The notes under the pieces are model-generated. The model did no database searches and was not told where the DNA came from. It saw only the letters and a list, made by a program, of their open reading frames with translations. From NCBI GenBank assembly GCA_964644695.1, contig CAZXWN010000001.1, positions 62,001 through 126,000 of the forward strand: 64,000 bases of DNA, read 5' to 3'. Below are positions 9,391 through 17,511 of this stretch, piece after piece; within the stretch, counting starts at the first letter, position 1, and every line of letters begins with the position of its first letter. The stretch is from CAZXWN01 sp964644695 [NCBI: uncultured bacterium] (GTDB lineage Bacteria > UBP4 > UBA4092). The position numbers were made by a program, and so were the translations under genes.

Positions 9391-9695
9391 GGTTAACCTC
9401 CTTTCCTATGTTTAATGAGATTACTTATTTTTGTCAAACGGAAGATTCATCCTGTTTACCTTATTTTTGACTGGAGAACTTACGGAGCCGCTCGGAACAG
9501 CTCCGTGGATGGAACGAAGCAGAAACGAAGGGGGTTCGAGATGATGAATAAGGCGATATTGAGTAATAATGTTGATATGATTTAAGATAGACTGTTTAGG
9601 TTAATGTATGGAATAACACTTTGAGTTGGAGCTTCAATGTTTTTCCTTTAGAATTGAAAACTGAAACCATTCCGAGTTTTGAGAAGGAATTATAT
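9391..9695. other. Intergenic region between queC and the LOG-family gene
   Basis: About 305 bp between divergent genes. It holds the queC ribosome binding site, a TTGACA-like box on the minus strand (9432-9437) that may serve queC, and one copy of a palindromic repeat (9482-9506). An in-frame TTG at 9621 could extend the next gene, but ATG 9696 has the better ribosome binding site. I see no RNA gene here. Confidence 0.5.
9482..9506 (+). repeat. Dispersed palindromic repeat, copy 1
   Basis: ACGGAGC (9482-9488) and GCTCCGT (9500-9506) are exact inverted repeats. The inner part reads GCTCGGAACA. Similar elements in the same orientation lie at 24894-24920 and 38939-38963, all between genes. No T-tract follows, so it does not look like a terminator. 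Confidence 0.7.
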
Positions 9696-10412
9696 ATGGC
9701 GACTAAAAATCATAGACCTGGTAAACCTTATACCAATGGATTGTTATCTAAAACGGATTTTACTACTCAAGACACCTGGCGTATCTTTCGTATCATGGCA
9801 GAATTTGTTGAAGGTTTTGAGTTGTTATCCAATGTGGGGCCTGCTGTTTCCATATTCGGATCCGCTCGGGTAAAACCCGGTGAACAGGATTATGAGACGA
9901 CTGTTAAAATCGCCTATGGGTTGGCAAAAAAAGGTTTTACCATTATTACTGGGGGTGGGCCTGGAATCATGGAAGCTGGGAATAAGGGTGCCCATGATGC
10001 GGGTGGCGAGTCGATAGGATTGAATATTGAATTACCCCATGAACAATACCCCAATCCATACACAACCTTGGAAATGGATTTCCATTATTTCTTTTGCCGA
10101 AAAGTCATGTTTGTAAAATATGCAGATGCTTTTGTGATTATGCCGGGTGGTTTTGGAACCCTGGATGAACTTAGTGAAGCCGTTACCTTAATACAAACGA
10201 ATAAAATAAAGAAGTTTCCCGTTATTTTATTCGGTGTTGACTATTGGAAGCCTTTGGTAAACTGGATTCGGGAAACACTATTGGGTCAAGGTAAAATAAC
10301 CGAAGATGATTTTAATCTGATTTGTATGACTGATGACCCTCAGGAAGTTATTGATATCATTGTCAAAGATTATGCAAAAAACGGTAATAAGGGGACTTTT
10401 AATGCACAGTGA
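9696..10412 (+). CDS. LOG family protein (TIGR00730-type Rossmann fold)
   Basis: 238 aa. Motifs of the LOG / 'lysine decarboxylase-like' family are clear: GGGPGIMEAGNKGA, FHYFFCRKVMFVKYADA and PGGFGTLDE. Characterised members are phosphoribohydrolases that release a base from a nucleoside 5'-monophosphate; whether this one does so is family inference. AAGGA at 9684-9688 sits 7 nt before ATG 9696. The next gene begins inside its 3' end. Confidence 0.9.
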   Translation: MATKNHRPGKPYTNGLLSKTDFTTQDTWRIFRIMAEFVEGFELLSNVGPAVSIFGSARVKPGEQDYETTVKIAYGLAKKGFTIITGGGPGIMEAGNKGAHDAGGESIGLNIELPHEQYPNPYTTLEMDFHYFFCRKVMFVKYADAFVIMPGGFGTLDELSEAVTLIQTNKIKKFPVILFGVDYWKPLVNWIRETLLGQGKITEDDFNLICMTDDPQEVIDIIVKDYAKNGNKGTFNAQ

Positions 10413-11247
10413 GTTGACGACAAAACAGGACATTATCCTGCATGGATGGGGTGGTGCTGGTTTATTGATTGTGACATTGATTCTGTCTGGTATGGGGATT
10501 CCCTTTTTTACGGGATTTTTTTATCCACTGGCACTAACGGCCATTATCCTCATTTTGGATGGAATAGTCCTGCAATATTCCGGTAAATCCTTGATAGGTG
10601 ACAGAATCCATGAATTGATATTAATGGCACCGTTGTCTGTCATGGCATGGTCATTATTGGAAATATACAACTTGTTTACTGCGAACTGGAATTATCAGGG
10701 CTTGAATGCTGAGTCATGGCTTCAGTTTGTATATTTTGGATGGTTATTTGCATTGTTTCTTCCGTTGACAGTGATTATTGCGGAAGGAATACAGGCGATT
10801 AGTTCCGAGGATTTGAAACCCAGACGGGCTGATTTCCTGAATGGAATGCCGTTGTTTTGGGCAATGATTTTCGGGGGATTGTGTGTTACCCTGCCGGTCA
10901 TATTCCCGGGAAAACTGGGTGTCCTGCTGTTCTCTGCAGGAGGAATTGTTGTTCTGGAATGTATTAATCTGACGGCAGGCCGTCCTTCTTTTACCTCCAT
11001 GTATATGGAAGGTCGAATTAAGTTGGCGGGTTATTTCTATCTGGCAGGACTTTTCGTATTTGGTCTTTTACTTCCTTCAATGGGTATCTTTTCTGGACTG
11101 AAAATCGTTTATCAATTCGATTCCCCCTATGCATATAAAATCGTCGGGTTATTGTTAAAAGGTCTGTGGGGTCTCTACCTGATAGAATTTTATTGGCTGA
11201 TGACGGGATTCAAGGGATTCATCGGTTCAGCGGAAGCCGCTGATTAA
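10402..11247 (+). CDS. Polytopic membrane protein of unknown function
   Basis: 281 aa, about eight hydrophobic segments spread over the whole length (for example 16-50, 63-100, 110-130, 150-170). I recognise no family. The start ATG 10402 overlaps the LOG gene by 11 bp behind AAGGGG, so the two are probably translationally coupled. No catalytic motif or charged loop stands out. Its 3' end overlaps the convergent GH57 gene by 4 bp. Confidence 0.75.
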   Translation: MHSELTTKQDIILHGWGGAGLLIVTLILSGMGIPFFTGFFYPLALTAIILILDGIVLQYSGKSLIGDRIHELILMAPLSVMAWSLLEIYNLFTANWNYQGLNAESWLQFVYFGWLFALFLPLTVIIAEGIQAISSEDLKPRRADFLNGMPLFWAMIFGGLCVTLPVIFPGKLGVLLFSAGGIVVLECINLTAGRPSFTSMYMEGRIKLAGYFYLAGLFVFGLLLPSMGIFSGLKIVYQFDSPYAYKIVGLLLKGLWGLYLIEFYWLMTGFKGFIGSAEAAD

Positions 11248-13409
11248 ATAAAATCAATCTTCCGTTTTATCGATACTTCCCAATGTTCTCCTGGTGATAA
11301 AGTGATATCCCAGGTGGGAAGTAAAACAGTGCTTTGATATATTTTCTCAAAGCCTGATTCAGATAAGGAAATTGTTTCAACCGGATATCTCCATAAATCA
11401 CAGGGGATGCTGAATTCCATATTACAATCTATTTTCTGCCAGTCATCTTTTATCCCAACTTTTAGTACTTCTGGATGGGCCTCTTTGTGAGCTAGTTTGG
11501 TATCTCCAATCTGCCGGTCGGGAATGTAAACAATACGATCATGGGCATAACCCGCTTGTAAAGCATAATTGAATTCAACCCCAAATTTGAAAGAGACCGT
11601 TTCACTTCCCAGATTTGTCAGAGTGTATTTGACTGGAGTATTGTTGCTGTTGGGAGAGAATTGAATTTCTTTTATGATTCGAAAGGGTATTTCTTTCTCT
11701 GCAAGATGGATGTTTTGGTGATTACGGAGATAGAGAGTGATATTTTCACCCTCCTGCTTCCAAACCGATTCGTAAGCCGTCTTGTAAAAGTCCCCCAGCT
11801 CTTGATAATGAACCTGATACACATCATCCAACTGGGTATGCAGTGGCATAATGTGATCAATATATGAATGTCTTGGATGGATATCGATATACAGCTTCTT
11901 TTCCAAATCAGGTTCTTTGGCTAACACCAGGTCATGAATAGAGGGCGAAGAACCATCAGGATTCTTTTGAACAGGCCCAATATGGATGGTGCCTTTCTTT
12001 AGTTTTTCATGGTAGGCTTCAGGTTTCCGGGAAAGAGTATCTAATAAATTCAATGAGAGTTTTCGGATATCTTCTTCAAACAGGGCTCCCCCTCTTGCCG
12101 GAGAAAAATACCAGCTCATTTGGTCTGAATCCAGGAGTAATTCAGTATTTCCATCACAATCTATATCTGTTTCCTCAATAGTTAAAAAGGGTTTTGATTT
12201 GTGTCGGAACGCATCGGTCAGTGTCTCCGCTTTGATTAAATTCTGGTATAAAGCGGACCTCAGATGAGGCAGGTAAAGTCCTCCAAATATCCCATGCCAA
12301 TATCCGCAATTGGTTTGACCCGCATATAAATAGTCTTTAATTAAATCCAGTTGAGACGTGGAAATTGCAGACTCCGTTAATTGAGATACTTTATGGCTTA
12401 CCCGGAGCATCTTTTTGTGCAGTTGATTACTTTCTGGATACTTTGCCAGGAAGTTTCGCCAAAAACCACCCCGGATAAAGGATTTATTCTTACGGTAAAT
12501 ATCTTTTTGTTTCAGATCCTCGACCAGTGAATCATATTGCAAAATTGCCTGTACAGGCATGGCCCATTCCATCATTTCAGTGTAGGATGCTGTTGGAAGA
12601 TATATTTTGCCCAGAGGTTTAACCATCTTCAGACATTCCTGAAAAGTAATTAAATGGATCCAGTCCGCATTCTTTTCTAAAGCTGTAAAGAAGTTTTCTA
12701 ACCAGCCATCTGTATAGCAATGGTCATAAGTTCCGGGCCATCCCCCAAACTTCTCGCCATCATCTGCCATTACAACGACTGGAATCCCCTGGTGATTATT
12801 TCGGACATAGTTTAGATAATCGAGAGTATCTTCCACTTTCTGAAAAGGAATTGTGTAGCGGAGTTTCTCACTGATGGGGAAGACGGCTAGTGTTTTTCCC
12901 TGATCCTCAGTCAAATAATATCCCCATGTCTCATTTTCCTGTAATCCAGCAGAACGAAAATGAGAGTCATCTGTGACGGTGTAGGCTATCCCGGCATCCA
13001 CCAGATAACTGGCTAATTGGGGTTCCCAGACCCTTTCTGCCAGCCAGAATCCTTTTGGATGAGTTCCGGTATGGTGATAGATAAATTCGGTTTGTTTTCT
13101 GATTTGCCCCTGTTTATCGTTATCGGGTATCACCGATAAAATGGGTTCATAAAATCCCCCCGTCATCATTTCAACCTGATTACGATTCACCAGTTCTTGA
13201 ATAATAGGGGATATCTCAGGGTGGTGATTCTTTAGCCATTGATGCAGGATTCCGGTATAGTGCAGGGATACCCGAATCTTGGGATGGTTTTGCAACGCAA
13301 GGAGAAGGGGAAGATAAGCTTTCTGGGTCGTTTCTTCAAAAACAAAGTCAAAGTTACCCACGGGTTGATGTGAATGAAAACCAAGAATCAAATAAACTGG
13401 GACTGTCAT
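11244..13409 (-). CDS. GH57 4-alpha-glucanotransferase / alpha-amylase-type enzyme
   Basis: 721 aa, no signal peptide, so cytoplasmic. GH57 motif 1 is HSHQPVGN (12-19); the predicted nucleophile is Glu125 in FWLAERVWEP; the acid/base is the Asp at about 216 in ADDGEKFGGWPGT. These positions lie within two residues of the catalytic pair of Thermococcus 4-alpha-glucanotransferase (E123/D214), and the length and long beta-rich C-terminal half (DUF1925/DUF1926-like) match that subgroup. It should remodel alpha-1,4-glucans such as glycogen. GGAGG precedes the start. The PTS genes lie upstream on the same strand, with a 44-bp gap. Confidence 0.9.
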   Translation of the reverse strand: MTVPVYLILGFHSHQPVGNFDFVFEETTQKAYLPLLLALQNHPKIRVSLHYTGILHQWLKNHHPEISPIIQELVNRNQVEMMTGGFYEPILSVIPDNDKQGQIRKQTEFIYHHTGTHPKGFWLAERVWEPQLASYLVDAGIAYTVTDDSHFRSAGLQENETWGYYLTEDQGKTLAVFPISEKLRYTIPFQKVEDTLDYLNYVRNNHQGIPVVVMADDGEKFGGWPGTYDHCYTDGWLENFFTALEKNADWIHLITFQECLKMVKPLGKIYLPTASYTEMMEWAMPVQAILQYDSLVEDLKQKDIYRKNKSFIRGGFWRNFLAKYPESNQLHKKMLRVSHKVSQLTESAISTSQLDLIKDYLYAGQTNCGYWHGIFGGLYLPHLRSALYQNLIKAETLTDAFRHKSKPFLTIEETDIDCDGNTELLLDSDQMSWYFSPARGGALFEEDIRKLSLNLLDTLSRKPEAYHEKLKKGTIHIGPVQKNPDGSSPSIHDLVLAKEPDLEKKLYIDIHPRHSYIDHIMPLHTQLDDVYQVHYQELGDFYKTAYESVWKQEGENITLYLRNHQNIHLAEKEIPFRIIKEIQFSPNSNNTPVKYTLTNLGSETVSFKFGVEFNYALQAGYAHDRIVYIPDRQIGDTKLAHKEAHPEVLKVGIKDDWQKIDCNMEFSIPCDLWRYPVETISLSESGFEKIYQSTVLLPTWDITLSPGEHWEVSIKRKIDFI

Positions 13410-13453
13410 AGATCCCTCCTGACTTTCTATAAGCGTATCCTTATTACATCAAA

Positions 13454-13927
13454 TCAAAGAAATGGCTTAATGTCCAGTTCTGGGTCTGTGGGAACAGCAC
13501 GGCCCTCTATTTTAATTCCTTTTGACAGTAATGTTCTCAATGCTGTTTTGTCTTCGTCACTGATTGATATGGAGGGTGATATTTGGGTTTTGCCTGGTTC
13601 ATACCGCATCCCACCAATATTGAGGCTGGTGATGGTCACTCCTGACTCAACAAAACTTAATACATCACTGGGCCGTGAAAAGAGAATGATAGTTCGGTTG
13701 TCAGTATCCGCATTACTTTGGAAAAACTCGACCGCTTTATTTAGGGTAAGAATTGAAGATTTTATTTCCAGGGGGACTGCCATTTCATAAAGCAAACACT
13801 GGGTAGGGTCTTCAGCAACCTGATTATCAATAATCATAATGTGATTGGCTTTTAAAACGGGAGCCCACCCTACAACGACTTGCCCATGGATTAATCGGTC
13901 ATCAACCCGAGCTAATACGATTGACAT
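13454..13927 (-). CDS. PTS mannose/sorbose-family EIIB component
   Basis: 157 aa, soluble. The EIIB(Man) signature RVDDRLIHGQV is at 8-18, with His14 as the phosphorylation site, followed by the family pattern IIDNQVAEDPTQ and later NIGGMR. It would accept phosphate from the EIIA encoded just upstream (1-bp overlap). No EIIC or EIID membrane subunits occur in this window, so it may have a regulatory role or work with a permease encoded elsewhere. Confidence 0.92.
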   Translation of the reverse strand: MSIVLARVDDRLIHGQVVVGWAPVLKANHIMIIDNQVAEDPTQCLLYEMAVPLEIKSSILTLNKAVEFFQSNADTDNRTIILFSRPSDVLSFVESGVTITSLNIGGMRYEPGKTQISPSISISDEDKTALRTLLSKGIKIEGRAVPTDPELDIKPFL

Positions 13928-14361
13928 CAGGACACCCCTTCATCTGTTTTTTGTTTATTCAGTTTCTCTCGATATATCTCGCTGATAAAGACTATTCCCC
14001 GTTTTCCACCACTTTCGGTTTTTAGGGCTAAATCTTTCAGGTTAAGTCTTGATTGATAACAGAGGGCTTCCATTAACATATTCAGATTGACGCCAGTCAC
14101 TATCTCGCAATTTATCTTTGACATTACAGAAAGGCTGATATTTGCCGGACTCCCCCCAAATCCATCTGCCAGAATTAATACTCCATCTCCAGTGTCGAGC
14201 CGTTGAGCCGCTTCTAATATCCTGGCTCGTACTTCCTCTGTATTATCTTGAGGTTGAATGGAAATGGATTCTGTTTGCTGGATTTGGCCGTATATTTTGC
14301 GGCAAGCATTTAATAACTCTTCGCCTAGACTGCAATGGGTAATGATGATAATTCCAACCAT
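13927..14361 (-). CDS. PTS mannose-family EIIA component
   Basis: 144 aa, soluble. The EIIA(Man) fold begins GIIIITHCSLGEELL, with His9 as the phospho-acceptor from HPr, and contains the conserved LADGFGGSPAN segment. It heads a short minus-strand set EIIA-EIIB-GH57. HPr, EI and the membrane subunits are not seen here. Confidence 0.92.
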   Translation of the reverse strand: MVGIIIITHCSLGEELLNACRKIYGQIQQTESISIQPQDNTEEVRARILEAAQRLDTGDGVLILADGFGGSPANISLSVMSKINCEIVTGVNLNMLMEALCYQSRLNLKDLALKTESGGKRGIVFISEIYREKLNKQKTDEGVS

Positions 14362-14596
14362 GGTATCCCTCGATGGATGTCGCTGTTTGAAAAGAAAATC
14401 CTAACAATTAAAGCAATTTTGGGCAAGTGTGGGATTAAAGTATAAATAATGTGTGAATTTAACTGACGTGTGCTATTCTTACACCGTAAATATAAATATT
14501 TGAATTAGTATTGTTGAAATGTTCATTGATCATTGAAATCGGTTGAAAAAGAAGGGCTTTTTTGTGCCACTTTGAAAATATTTAATATAAAAGTGC

Positions 14597-14625
14597 TTGA
14601 CAGTCCTTGGACCATGATATATATT
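14597..14625 (+). promoter_or_regulatory. Strong sigma-70-type promoter of the surface protein gene
   Basis: TTGACA (14597-14602), a 17-bp spacer and TATATT (14620-14625). Transcription should start near 14632, giving a leader of roughly 285 nt. This is the best promoter match I see in the window and fits a gene with highly biased codon use. Confidence 0.75.
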
Positions 14626-14635
14626 TGAAACAACG

Positions 14636-14652
14636 AAAGGGAACCCCCCTTT
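14636..14652 (+). promoter_or_regulatory. 5'-terminal mRNA stem-loop
   Basis: AAAGGG and CCCTTT pair around a short loop within a few nucleotides of the predicted transcript start. Such 5' stem-loops stabilise abundant surface-protein mRNAs (the ompA leader is the classic case); that role here is inferred. Confidence 0.4.
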
Positions 14653-14915
14653 TGGAATCTAAAACGAGGTTAAGAACCGGCAAAAAAACCATAGTGTAGC
14701 AGTCAAAAACATAAATAAGTGTTTATGATTGCAACAAGTGCTTAAAAGTTATCGCACTGAACAAATTGATTTGGTTTTATAATCTAGATCAAAAGGATGG
14801 TTTTTTTGTGAAGAATTTTGCCCCCAAGGACTTGACACAGTCCGCCGTCTTCTCTAAACTGAAGACGTCAAAAAATATTTCAAACAATTTTACTAGAGAA
14901 AGGAGGGATATTATT

Positions 14916-16562
14916 ATGAAAAAATGCTTATCGCTTATTGCGATTCTCGGCCTTATTGCTTCCACTTCCTTTGCGGCGGCTCCGAATTTTCCGGAAGTTC
15001 CGTCCGTTAAGATCGCTACCGGTCAGGGCTTAACCCCTGCATTCGATTTAGCGGCTTATAACACCGGTGATGCGGCGACTACTGCTTCCGTGGTGACTAA
15101 CCCATCTAATCTTTCTGCTCTCTCTACTACTTTTGCGAGCGGCGTGATTACTGTGGCTAATGTCAATTATGGAACGTATTCTCTGTCTTCCGCCTTCAGC
15201 TTCACTTATCGTTTTGCCAATGAAGGTGGTTCCGCCAATGCTTCCAACAAAGCCAAATATTCAAATAACCGTATGAAGAAATTACCTGTCGTCGGTTTGA
15301 ATGTTGGTAGTTCTGTTGACATTCCTGTTGGTAACTATGTCGTAGGTACCTATCCGGCTTCCTTCGGCAACACTGGTGCTTTAGCATTTGACACCACCAA
15401 GGTCTCCGCTAGCTGGTATGGTAATGCTACCGTTCGCGTGACTCTGTTAACTGCGATTTCCGCCCCTGTTAAAGTCGGCGTGATTGCTTCTCAGGCAGCA
15501 ACTCAGTTCTATGGTGATGTTGATAAGGAAGAAATTACCGTTGCTCAGAATCTGTTAACTGGTTACACCTTTGATACCAATGAAGTAGCCTCTGCTTTCG
15601 GCTATGAACAGGATATCTATACGGTGAAAGCCACTGAGACATATGACTCTGCTGAAAAAGCTCTGAAGCTCGCTTTAGTTGCTAATTCCGGTGTCAAGAT
15701 GACTCAGTCTCTCGCTAACTGGGTTAACGTTCAACAGGGTAACTGGTACATTGCACGCGCTCGCGTAAAAGCCAGTGCTGCTGGTACCCAGACCAAGTTG
15801 TTCGTCTACAATGGTAACCCCGGTGTTGATGCGACTATTGACCTTATGGCCAATATTCCACTTAGCACTGGTACCAGCTATGAATGGGTTGAAGCTCCTT
15901 TCTATGTGTATTCAAACTACACAATTAAGAATGCTTTCCTCCAGATTCATGTTGAGGGTTCTTCCGGAAGCTGGTGGCTCGATGAACTTCAGTTGATCAA
16001 AGCCACTCCGAACCTGATGAATACTCGTGCAATCAGCAATCTGAAAGTTGCTGCTGGTACATTCAGTACCTCCAGTCTCGCAGGTTGGGGTGCCGTTGAA
16101 TCTTATGATGGTTCTGTAGGTTATCAGGTTCCTGCTAACAGCATAGTCTCCGGTAAATACACCGTTGATTTTGCTGGCGCAGGTGCTGGTACAGCTGCTA
16201 AGGGTCTGAAATTGACCTTTGCTTCAGCTCCTGGCGTTCCTCAGGCTTTCGCTTCTGATAGCAATGAAATCGGTATGTCTATGAACGTAACCAAGGTTAG
16301 TGGTGCCTTTAGCAATCTTGACTCTGTCATCTTGATGGCAATGTTAGGTTATAATGGTGCTTCACTCAACCAGGTTTCCGCCATGGCTCAGTTAGGTGCA
16401 TTGACTTTCGGTGACTATTATTTAGCCTCTGATGGTCGTAGTGCTACTTACAATTCTCAGTTCATGACTAAGAATGGTGCCGCTGGTGTCCAGACTATCG
16501 ACAACGTTGATATGATGAAGGACTTAGACGGTTACGTCTTCGGTGATGCTAACCTCTTTTAA
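14916..16562 (+). CDS. Secreted, highly expressed surface (S-layer-like) protein
   Basis: 548 aa. Signal peptide MKKCLSLIAILGLIASTSFA, probably cut before AAPNF. The mature protein is rich in Ala, Ser, Thr, Gly and Val, has no Cys and looks all-beta. Residues about 230-370 resemble a jelly-roll carbohydrate-binding module of the CBM4/9 type (NWYIARARVKA ... SSGSWWLDELQLIKA). No SLH or autotransporter domain is seen. Codon use is sharply biased (GGT, GCT, ACC, TTC, CGT) against its neighbours, like the ribosomal genes. With its consensus promoter, AGGAGG site, long leader and strong terminator it is most likely a major structural protein of the envelope. Start ATG 14916 is fixed by the signal peptide and ribosome binding site. 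Confidence 0.85.
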   Translation: MKKCLSLIAILGLIASTSFAAAPNFPEVPSVKIATGQGLTPAFDLAAYNTGDAATTASVVTNPSNLSALSTTFASGVITVANVNYGTYSLSSAFSFTYRFANEGGSANASNKAKYSNNRMKKLPVVGLNVGSSVDIPVGNYVVGTYPASFGNTGALAFDTTKVSASWYGNATVRVTLLTAISAPVKVGVIASQAATQFYGDVDKEEITVAQNLLTGYTFDTNEVASAFGYEQDIYTVKATETYDSAEKALKLALVANSGVKMTQSLANWVNVQQGNWYIARARVKASAAGTQTKLFVYNGNPGVDATIDLMANIPLSTGTSYEWVEAPFYVYSNYTIKNAFLQIHVEGSSGSWWLDELQLIKATPNLMNTRAISNLKVAAGTFSTSSLAGWGAVESYDGSVGYQVPANSIVSGKYTVDFAGAGAGTAAKGLKLTFASAPGVPQAFASDSNEIGMSMNVTKVSGAFSNLDSVILMAMLGYNGASLNQVSAMAQLGALTFGDYYLASDGRSATYNSQFMTKNGAAGVQTIDNVDMMKDLDGYVFGDANLF

Positions 16563-16581
16563 TTGAAAAGTTAAAAGAATA

Positions 16582-16613
16582 AACCCGCAGAGGAAACTCT
16601 GCGGGTTTTTTTA
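16582..16613 (+). terminator. Intrinsic terminator after the surface protein gene
   Basis: CCCGCAGAG (16584-16592), GAAA tetraloop, CTCTGCGGG (16597-16605), with flanking AA/TT pairs and a run of seven T. A textbook rho-independent terminator. Confidence 0.93.
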
Positions 16614-16640
16614 TTCATTATTTTATTGAGTTACAGGTTG

Positions 16641-17510
16641 TTATTTCCTTGCGTATAGGGTGAATTCGCCGGTTGGGAAGGGAAAACTTTTATATTTAAC
16701 AGGACTATTCCCAATGATTGATTGCAGTACTTTAGGAATAAATGAATTGTAATGGAATATTCTGTTTATCAATACATCAAGATTAAGGATTTTGTGGCAT
16801 CTCTTGATTGCTATAGGAGTACAATGGATCTTATTTAGAAATCCAGATAAAGATTGCTTATCAAAGAAATAGCTATGCTCAAAAGGCTTATAATGGAACC
16901 AGAACCTTCTCATAATAAACTGCGAAAAACTACCGTTATCTGGAGTGTTAATAACAATTAATCCATTGGGTTTCAATATTCGGCCTATCTCCGTGAAAGC
17001 TTTATTGACATCCTGAACATGTTCTATAACATCAAAAAGTGTGATAACATCATATGAATTATTGGGTATAGTATTTAGTTCAATTGTGCCTTTGTGGATA
17101 GTGTGACCGAACTGTTTAATCCCATAGTCACGCGCAAAATCAGAGCGTTCTAACCCTTCTGCATGAAGGTTATGTTCTTTACAAACATTCAGAAAAAAGC
17201 CCACAGCACACCCAACATCCAGAATGTTTTGAGGCGAGGGATTTATTACCAGTATCTCATCCAAAATGGTTTTGAACCAGGCTTCATTGATTTCTTGTGT
17301 GGAAATATAGTCTCCATAACCAAATTTCTGAACAAACTGGGTATTAAAGTATTCCGAAGAGTTATATCTTTGGTTGCTGCACTCCGCCGGTTCTTGTGGA
17401 AAAACAAAGTAAAAATTGCACTGACAGCATTTATTGATCCAGAAACCATCCTTTTTATACATCTTTTTTATTGCGGATGATCCACATAATTCACATATTG
17501 GAGTATTCAT
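16641..17510 (-). CDS. Class I SAM methyltransferase with N-terminal zinc-ribbon
   Basis: 289 aa. Four N-terminal Cys form a likely zinc ribbon (C6-x2-C9 and C28-x2-C31). The methyltransferase core has motif I ILDVGCAVGFFLNV and the downstream motifs DVITLFDVIEHV and ILKPNGLIVINTPD. Members with this zinc-ribbon plus methyltransferase layout are common in glycan and sugar-modification clusters; the substrate is unknown. It lies 1 bp after the large membrane protein gene on the same strand, so the two are probably one operon. Confidence 0.88.
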   Translation of the reverse strand: MNTPICELCGSSAIKKMYKKDGFWINKCCQCNFYFVFPQEPAECSNQRYNSSEYFNTQFVQKFGYGDYISTQEINEAWFKTILDEILVINPSPQNILDVGCAVGFFLNVCKEHNLHAEGLERSDFARDYGIKQFGHTIHKGTIELNTIPNNSYDVITLFDVIEHVQDVNKAFTEIGRILKPNGLIVINTPDNGSFSQFIMRRFWFHYKPFEHSYFFDKQSLSGFLNKIHCTPIAIKRCHKILNLDVLINRIFHYNSFIPKVLQSIIGNSPVKYKSFPFPTGEFTLYARK

Positions 17511-17511
17511 T

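Larger units (their letters stand above)
14362..14915. other. Long intergenic and leader region before the surface protein gene
   Basis: 554 bp. The left part (to about 14590) lies before the divergent PTS genes and shows no gene. The right part carries a consensus promoter (14597-14625) and the transcribed leader of the secreted protein gene. Hairpins lie at 14636-14652 (AAAGGG/CCCTTT) and 14846-14867 (CGTCTTC/GAAGACG). AGGAGG stands at 14901-14906. Confidence 0.6.

Noticed and set aside
9391-9480. preQ1 riboswitch upstream of queC
   Set aside because: No preQ1-I stem/A-rich tail or preQ1-II/III fold can be drawn; only a promoter-like box and ribosome binding site are seen.
11661-11867. Small + frame inside the GH57 gene
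   Set aside because: Shadow of the GH57 coding sequence; no support.
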